Source: Favolaschia claudopus | Lineage: Eukaryota > Basidiomycota > Agaricomycetes > Agaricales > Mycenaceae | Assembly (NCBI GenBank): GCA_037176885.1 | Contig: JAWWNJ010000017.1 | Location: 806,001 to 870,000 of the forward strand | DNA length: 64,000 bases | Reading direction: 5' to 3' | Shown here: positions 56,064 to 64,000 of the stretch, piece after piece | Layout of the letters: each line of letters opens with the position of its first letter | How positions within the stretch are numbered: the stretch's first letter is position 1 | Notes under the pieces: generated by a model | The model's input: only the letters and a program-made list of their open reading frames with translations | Told to the model about the DNA's origin: nothing | Databases searched by the model: none | Program-made: the position numbers and the translations under genes

Positions 56064-59000
56064 ATGCCCGTAAATTTTCGCGAGCATGCAGACCTGACAA
56101 AGATCATCAAGAGCATCCTCGACTCCTATCCGCTGGGAAACGGAATTCTACGAGAACTTCTTCAGAATTCCGACGATGCTTCGGCAACGAGACAGGTAGG
56201 CAAGACTTGAATGGCTTGGAACTCCTGCTCACTCAATGTAGACTTTCATTTTGGATTTGCGCAAGCACCCTTCAGAGTCGGTGGTTGACCAAGATCTCGT
56301 AGGCTGCCAAGGGCCTGCACTGCTCGCTGTCAACGACACATTGTTCTCCGATGCCGATTGGAAAGCAATAAGTACTCTGCATAGTTCTAGCAAGACGAAG
56401 GACGAAACGTGAGATTTAAATTATTCATGCGTAGACCATGACATCCCTCATATGCACACAGAAAAATTGGCAAGTTCGGAATCGGAGTCCGTTCTTGCTA
56501 CCATGTATGCTAGCTAATCTTCGTTCCGCAAATTCTTTGTGTTCTGACTGAACTGATTGCTGATAGATCACCGACAATCCTCACTTCCTCTCTGGTCGGA
56601 ACCTGGTCATATTTGATCCGCATGAGAGATTTGCTGAAGGCAAAGAGGGAGGGATTCTACTTGATATCCTCGATGAAGGGCATCTGTATGGGGATCAACT
56701 CGGTGCCTTCAAGAACACTCTCAACTGTGATGCTGACGGGTCTTTTCCGGGAACAGTTGTCCGCTTGCCCTTGCGTACTGCAAGTCAGGCTGCAATCAGC
56801 ACCATCAAGTCCACAGTCGTCAATCCTTTGGATGTTCGACAATTATTCGAAGATTTTGTTGAAAAGGAATTGAGTGTGGTCATGTTATTCTTAAAGCACA
56901 TTCGTTACATCTGTCTCAAGGTCATCTCTGCTGATGGCCAAGAGCACTTCGTTGGTAGTGCAGAAATTCCTGATACATCAATCTCTGCCAAGCGTGCTTT
57001 TGCTCGCAATGGTAGTGCTCAGCAGCAAACTTTCAGATGCACCATTCACTTGACTTGTGGTGCAACTACCACCAAGCAAAGCTGGCGTGTCTATCATGCT
57101 GTCCGGAGCACTGAAGAGACAGCATCTATACTGCGTCAAAGGCTTGGCTATGATGTTGCTTCAAAGCTAGCAGATGATAAGCTATTCTCGCATGTTGCCC
57201 TAGCTTTTCCTGTAGACAACAGACCAGCCAACTTCAACGGGCGACTCTTTACAGTCAGTAACATTTCTTCATTATGTTAAACTTTTGTACTCATTGCCTT
57301 GTTACAATTTGACAGTTGTTACCGCTGCCAATCCACACTGGCTTTCCAATGCACATGCATGCAATTTTAGCACTGACTCAGGATCGGCAGAGCCTTCGTA
57401 ATATTGAGGAAGTAGGGACTGGTGCTGAATCCAGGGAAAGGTGTGTGTCCTGACCTTATAGTTCACCATTCTCAATCTGAATTTACACTGTTTCTTACAG
57501 ACTACTTGTAACGTGGAACTGCACCATTTTCGATGAGTTTCTGCCTTCAACTTGGGCAGCCTTGCTGCACATTCTAGTTGATGCTGGCGAGGCAGAAAAT
57601 ATATGGTCGGCATGGCCAGTTCAGACTGGTTCTGGCTATTGGAGCAACATTCTCTCAAAATTGATGAAACAAGTTTTACATCTAGATCTTCCTATTTTTC
57701 CGACCTTTTCAAATGCCAAGAGCTATGTTCGGCTGTCATCTGCACTCATTGCGTCAGAAACTCGCAATTTGGCTGTGCTGACAGCATTGTCTAATGCTCA
57801 ACTGGCTGTAGTGGTTATTCCTCAGCATCTTGAAGAGACAATTCCTTCTGCATTCTCTAGTCAGTTATTGCATCCAAGAAATGTCAGCAACTCTTTGAAA
57901 GTATGCTCTAGTTTTTTAAATGTCCGGTTTGACTCTTACCATTACATTAGAACCATCTTCAAGCATTACAGATCTTGACTGAAGAGGATAAAGATCATAT
58001 TCTGCGTTACTTGACTCTTGCGCCTGGGAATGTTACCCAGGTTCTAGGCCTGCCACTTGTTCCTCTTGCAAATGGGTGTCGTGTCGCTTTGTCCACAGCT
58101 CAGCAATACATCACAGTGACAGGAATGGAAGGCGGACTTTTTGGAGACTTGGACTGCAATGGTCAATTGATTGATCTCTCAATCATGCCTACAGATGTTG
58201 CAGAAGTTTTTCGCACAACAAATCTTAGCAACATTTCTCAGCTTGGCATCTCACATATTCGGACATATCTCAATATCAGTTTTGGTCTGTTCAGCCCTGC
58301 AGATGATGAAGTCCTTGACAGTAATAAATTCGAGTGGATCCAAAAGTTTTGGAAATGGCTCCACATGTCTACATGGCACAACAAGACTGGTTTGCTACAA
58401 GTCATCAAAGATTTTCACTTGTTGCCAACAACTCAAGGAACATTGAGAAAACTAGGAAGTTGTATACTGTTGCCTGTTTCAGAACCTATAATGGCTGCTT
58501 GGAGGATCCTTGATGTTGGGTTCCTCCACCCAAATCTGGCCCAATACTCTTCTGTTTTCCAAAACTTCACTGCCAATAGTAATGATGCTGCATTCAAGCT
58601 ATTGATTGGCTCCATATCTCCACATAATATTGACAATCTTGATTCACGTGCAGCATTATGGATACAGGGCCATCTTGTCCAGATGCTCAGCTCCCTGACA
58701 CGAGCTCCACCCAAACTTGATCTACCAAACAAAAACAAATTTCTGCAGTTGCCAATATTCCCAATCCGCCTTGCAATTCCTGAACCAAAAGGTCAAAAGA
58801 AACTCTCAAAACGTGATTTTGGCCCTGCTCTGGAAACTGTCCTTTTTGTGCATGTTGAGGACTCTTGTCCGTTGCCTATCATCCCCAAGCACACTTTTTT
58901 TGACATTGGGGTGCGAAGTAGTGTGCTAGGTATCATTGTCAACCCGAATGAAATGAAACGAGCACTTGATGAAATTGGAATCCTGGAGCTCGCAGTAGAT

Positions 59001-62000
59001 CATTTAGTTGATCAGCCTCAACCTCTTCTTGATGCTCTGCTCTTCCGCATTATCTCTCGTCTTGCAGATTTGTCTGACTTGACTAGAAGAAAGCTTCATG
59101 CTATTCCCTTTGTGCAAGTTATTGACAGACAACAACGAGTTCCTCCATTTGATGTCATCAATCCTCGCAGCAGACTTGCATCTCTCTATGATGGTGAATC
59201 TGGCAAGCTACCTACTGGTCCCTGGGCTATTGACCCTTATCTCTCAATTCTGCTGTCATACAAATTTTACCAGACAGAAATCACCTCTCAAATTGTTAAA
59301 GAGCGTATTGATTATCTGTCAAGAAGCTGGTCTACAGATCAATATCCAACGATCTTTTGCAAGGCACAAAGGTTTCTAGCACTTTTGGATGATATATGGC
59401 CAGATATTCAGCCAACATCAATTGTTGCGGACAGTCTTACAAAGTCATGGCTGCCAATCCAGAAAGACTGTGCTCTAGCTACACCTATGACTGCTCGAGC
59501 TCGAGATAAAGGCGAAGGAGCTTATCTTTTTGATCTTGTGCTCTCTACAGTTGATGGGAGAGTGAATAGCCCTGGTCTCCAAAAAGCTTTGGGTTGGGAC
59601 AATATTCCAACTTATATATTGCAACAACAATTGGAACGTGCCCTGTCATATAAAAATCACCAACCCAAGCGGCTATTTGTCCTAATCAAGGAATTTTCGA
59701 AACCAAGATGTTCACTTTCTTTGAATGATATGGTTTCACTGCGCAACACTGTCTCTGGATGCTGTTGGGTTCCAATTTCTATTCAGCCACCTCTGGTGGT
59801 AGAAACTCGGCATGCTCTCCTGTGCTCAGAAACTTCTCTACGTGGTCGCTTCAAAGTTGTACCTGTGTCTTTATTAGAAGCCCATAATAAGGCTTTCTTG
59901 GAAAAGATGGGCTGCACAGCAAGGTACTTATTGAGTTCCTTTTTATACCAGAATTACTTACATTTGTTGTAGTCCTTGCCTTGAAACATTGCTCTCAGAG
60001 GTCGAAGCACTTGCGAGCTTGGTGAACTACAGAGTCACAGAATCCCATTTGCGAGAGACAATAGAGCTGTTGAAAGCAATAGCAACTTTGATTCCAACCT
60101 GCTCCCAAGATGACTATGAGCGTATCAACATTCCCGGACATGATGGAGTTCTGCACCCCATTGGCCAAGTCTATTTTGTAGACTGTCAATCTGATTTTCA
60201 TCCTGATCAAGGCTTTGCCTCCAACTCGGCTATTTCTGAATCTTTGGCACGTAAACTGAAGATTCAATTTCTAAGCTCTTTGGAACTTGGTTATGGTGAA
60301 GATGATGATGAAGATGATTTACAAATGGGAGAAGATTTCACAAAGCGAGTTGAAGGAGTCTTGAAAGAGCATGATGTTACACATGCCCTCAATGAATTCC
60401 TTGCAAATGCAATTGATGCCAATGCTCAAAGGTTCGAGATTATGTTAGATGAGAGAACCTTTGATTCTACCAAGATTCTTGCTCCTGGCCTTGCTGCTCT
60501 ACAGAGACAACCATCACTGCTGTTGTACAATGAGGCTGTATTTACCTCTAATGATTTCCGAGGCTTGCGACAAGTTGGTCAAGGAGGAAAGCGATTAAAT
60601 CCTGATAGCATTGGTCGTTATGGCTTGGGTGCATTGTCTTTATTCCACTTCACTGATGTAAGGTTCTTGTTATATTCTTTTTTTCGTTATGATGACACTC
60701 TGACACCTAGGTTGTTGAGATTGTCTCTAATGAATACTTCTTAATCTTGGATCCCTCCGGAAAATATCTTCCACCCATCCATGGAAGGTCAAGGACTTCC
60801 CTTCTAAGACCTATCTCAATTGTCGCTCGGTATGAATGACATTTCTTTTTCACTAATCAAAATATTAACATGATATCAGGCGGTTTGCTGATCAACTTTT
60901 GCCATTTGAATCACTGCATGGATTTTCGAAGAAGGAAAGACTTTATTCTGGGGTACGAGCTTGTTTTTTCTCCCCCCATGATCAAGGTTTTGACAATGTC
61001 TCAGACTCTATTTCGGCTTCCTCTACGAAATACTGCAACTGCTCTATCATCATCTGTACTCAGCCTTTCTGACTGTGAGAACTTGATCAATGGTCCATAT
61101 TTTGAGCTTGCAAAGCATAGTATGTACTTTACACGTATGAAAGAAGTCTCAGCCACTAGGCAGCCTCCAGTGGTAAACTTTGTTTGATTGATTGTTAGAT
61201 CAGTACTAATTAAACTTGTCAAGGGCTCTTCTGTCTCTCTATGGTCAGTGGTCTCTGAACGACCAGTAATGAGTACAAATACAGATCACAAACTGGTTTT
61301 TGTCACAGCAAGTAAACAAGACTCTGTAGTATCCTCACAGGTTTGGTTGATTACAACATCAGCTACACCTATCTCTTCTATCCCCCACAATTACTACTCT
61401 GTTGTTGAGGGAATGGGGCTACAAGATAGCAAAGTTGGGGCAGTTGTCCAGATGGCACTTCTCTTACCCAGTGCAAATACTTCTTACGGAGTTGCACAAG
61501 CATTCAAACAAACTCTACAGGCTCAACCAGATCATCCCTATTTTTTGTTCTCAGTGCTACGGCTTCCTGTCCAAACATCACTATCAGTGCATATCTCAGC
61601 ACCTTGGGCTATCTCTTCATCTCGGCGATATATCATTTTTGAACCTGCAGACTTGACAGGAAACCGTGTCCCTCAGGCAGCATGGAATACCTGGATTTTG
61701 AAGACCTTGATCCCTACTCTTTACAAGTCAACTATTTACGAAGCAGCTACTACAAAGCACTCTCGCCAACCTCAAAATCCATTTTCATGGTGGCCAGTAA
61801 ATAAAAACACAAGTGATTCTATCTCACGAGAAATCGTTCAAGCCTTCTATGATTCTGTGCCTGAATCATCAGAGTTGATTTGCCTTACAGTTTCAAATGA
61901 GCGGATTGCTCCTGTCAATGCAGTATTCTCAATGATACAATCACAATACAAGTACACTTCTGGTGTCTACCGTTTACTCAGGAAGCTTCAAACACCAGAC

Positions 62001-64000
62001 TTTGTTGAGCTTCCTCTTGGGCTCTACAGCCTTATGAGAACAGCTTCTACAGCTTCACAGCTGAAAGGGGTTGAACCCTCTTTTGTGCAAAATATTCTAT
62101 CTGCTGGCACGACAAAGGACAGATTGCCTAAATTGTTCAGAACACAAGAAATGTCCTTTGATGTGCAAACCATCAATGATGTACTTGGTTTTCTATTGAG
62201 CAACGGAATCTGTCCCATTGATCTGCCTCTTATCATCCTTGCAGATGGTACTTTGACTGGGTTGAATTCACTCTCTCCATCCAGATATATTTCAACTGGA
62301 GAAGTACCTGTTATCTTCAATCAACATCATTTCTTGCACAAAGACATGCCACTAGAGATCCAAAACTTCCTTTTGCAGAGCCCTATGAATGTGAGACTTT
62401 TTGATGCTACAGCTGTGGTTGATCTTGTCCAAGAGAAGATCAAACCACAGCCTAGGTGTCAGCATACACGGGAAATTGAAAGATGGATTCAAGAATTCTG
62501 GCGGATATTTCCCCAGCTCCCTGGACCACCAGACCCTCACTCTTTTGGTTCTATACCTCTGATATCAATTTCCAATGGAGAGTACATATCACTGCAGTAC
62601 TGCCAGCGTGATGATGTTATCACTGAGCCTGTGGGACGATTTGCCCTTGTCGCAGCTATGCAGAACATGTCAATTGTTTTTTGCAGGGTTCCTGAGGCAC
62701 TGCTGCAATCATGTAATAAAGTATTCAATTTGGAGTCATTTCTAAAGGCAATCCACCACAAAACCAACATTTTTGATTCGCTATCTACAGAAGAGACTCT
62801 TGAAATCAGCAGATGGATACAAGCCAATGTGAACTATTGCGACAGTGCAACATCGAGATCTGTTCTCAAAGATCTTCCAATATGGGAAGCACGACAGGAC
62901 AAAAGAAATGTTCTGAAATCTGCACGACATGTGAAAATGTTTGATACATATGGGCTGGGCATTGATATGTTTGATGAATACACAAAACCTGGAGTTGCAC
63001 TTGCTGGCTATAACTATGCCTTGTCAACTGTTCGGTCCTGGCCTCCCAAAAGTCCCAATTTGACTTCAGAGCACCTTGCTCAACTTTTGGTATTTCCCAA
63101 CTCGTTGGATGCTTCTAGCTTGACTCAGTACTCAAATGTGCTAATGGTGCTCTTGAACATGGAAGGAAGTGGAATAATTCCAGTACCTGATGGAAACTGT
63201 CAATTGCGCGAACCCAACAACCTCTATGACCACTCTGTGCACTTGTTTGCACTTGCTCTACAGACTCTTGAAAGCAGTCTCTTTTTGCATCCAAACTTCC
63301 GACATCTACAAGATCGATTGAGGGCAAAAGGCCTCAATTTCAAAATTGACTGGGCATCATTTCTTCTTTGTGCTCAAACTGTCCATGGGGATCTTACAGT
63401 GCAAGAATTCACAGAGTCTGATGTTTTGCAAAAAGCTGAAGAAGTATATCACTTTTATAGTGAGTCACTGCCTGGAATTGTGATGAGAAACAGGAATCAG
63501 TGGAATCAGTTGGATAATTTCCGCTTTATACCACGCAAAGACATCAGGTGTCCATCAGCATCATATTCATATGAGTCATATTGCAAACCGCTTCCTCAAA
63601 TCATTGCACCCCATCAAACTCTACGACAAGAGTATGAAATGATAGCTTGGACCCAAAGAGGTTTATTTCAAGTAGAGCCATCAGAAAACCTCTGTGCCCT
63701 CAATGAAACACTTGGTCTTCCTGCTGCAATAGAAGTGGTAAGTTGAGCAATTACTAATGCCAAAAAAAAAACTCAACATATTGTTCTAGGTTGCACATCT
63801 GGCTATTTTGACACAGAAAGTGGCTGTTGACCATCCGCAGAATCGTACACTTTTGCAACAGCTTTGTGCAACATACCGCTGGCTCAATGACCACACAGAA
63901 GATGCTAGAGAGCCTTTGTTGTGTAGAAATGAAGCACTGTTCCTCAATGTTGATGATGCCCACTCTGAAGATTGGGAATGGCAAAAGGCTTCTGAGTTAT
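56064..64000 (+). CDS. Sacsin-like protein with two HSP90-type ATPase domains (partial, runs off the right edge)
   Basis: Very large protein of the sacsin/Nov group, linked elsewhere to chaperone-like functions. The first GHKL domain starts at about residue 25. The N-box is 'ILRELLQNSDDASATRQ'; the G1 box 'IGKFGIGVRSCYHI' is split by an intron; then come 'NLVIFDPHERFAEGKEGG' and 'GTVVRLPLRT'. Long helical sequence follows. A second GHKL domain begins near 60380 with N-box 'LNEFLANAIDANAQ' and G1 box 'IGRYGLGALSLFHF'. After it, 'LRLPVQTSLSVHISAPWA' matches the sacsin-repeat core seen after each ATPase domain. Long exons (57975-59972 and about 61200-63746) alternate with short introns, and the frame is open at 64000. 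The coding sequence is visibly AT-richer than the genes to its left. No enzymatic substrate or client is inferable. Confidence 0.82.

Noticed and set aside
1..64000. tRNA, rRNA or retrotransposon genes
   Set aside because: None was recognised by eye. No reverse transcriptase, integrase or transposase motif was seen in any frame. A tRNA covariance search would be needed to exclude tRNA genes formally.

Overview
The window is a nuclear fragment from a filamentous basidiomycete, most likely a wood- or litter-decaying Agaricomycete. The evidence is eukaryotic gene structure with many short introns (about 45-65 bp), compact gene spacing, a cellulose-binding GH6 cellobiohydrolase, a GH43 glycosidase, a membrane-anchored heparinase-like protein, and several typical basidiomycete housekeeping genes. 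The species cannot be named from the sequence alone.

Layout, left to right. 0-13 kb: COP9 signalosome subunit CSN8 (+), secreted cellobiohydrolase II with a CBM1 (+), the nuclear proteasome/CTD phosphatase UBLCP1 (-), an unresolved coding-like stretch, cysteine desulfurase NFS1 (+), and an SR splicing factor with the SWQDLKD signature (+). 13-20 kb: tubulin cofactor E (-) and 3-hydroxyisobutyryl-CoA hydrolase (+), head to head with 93 bp between their start codons, then indoleamine 2,3-dioxygenase (+). 20-28 kb: a probable unidentified minus-strand gene, vacuolar membrane protease Pff1 (+), a Rec114-like meiotic gene (+), and a secreted Ala/Ser-rich protein (+). 29-41 kb: a large kinesin with a disordered insertion in its motor domain (+), an SDR oxidoreductase (+), and a type II membrane heparinase II/III-like protein (+). 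41-48 kb: a hypothetical Pro/Gln-rich protein (-), a 619-bp MITE-like element built from C8G8 palindromes, and cystathionine gamma-synthase (+). 47-54 kb: an intronless 931-residue low-complexity protein (-), a relic copy of its 3' end, and a GH43 enzyme (+). 54-64 kb: an SDR pseudogene and a very long sacsin-like gene with two HSP90-type ATPase domains that runs off the right edge.

The genes do not form one pathway or an obvious biosynthetic cluster. The loose functional groups are plant polysaccharide attack (GH6, GH43, possibly the heparinase-like protein) and amino-acid/sulfur metabolism (NFS1, cystathionine gamma-synthase, HIBCH, IDO). The features most worth a second look are the TA-flanked palindrome-array element at 44.25-44.87 kb, the AT-richer double-ATPase sacsin-like gene at the right end, GC-AG introns in at least two genes, and two stretches (7.5-8.5 kb and 20.8-21.7 kb) that look coding but could not be assigned to a family.

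Exon boundaries were read by eye from splice consensus, reading frame and family conservation. Outer gene limits are generally firmer than individual introns.
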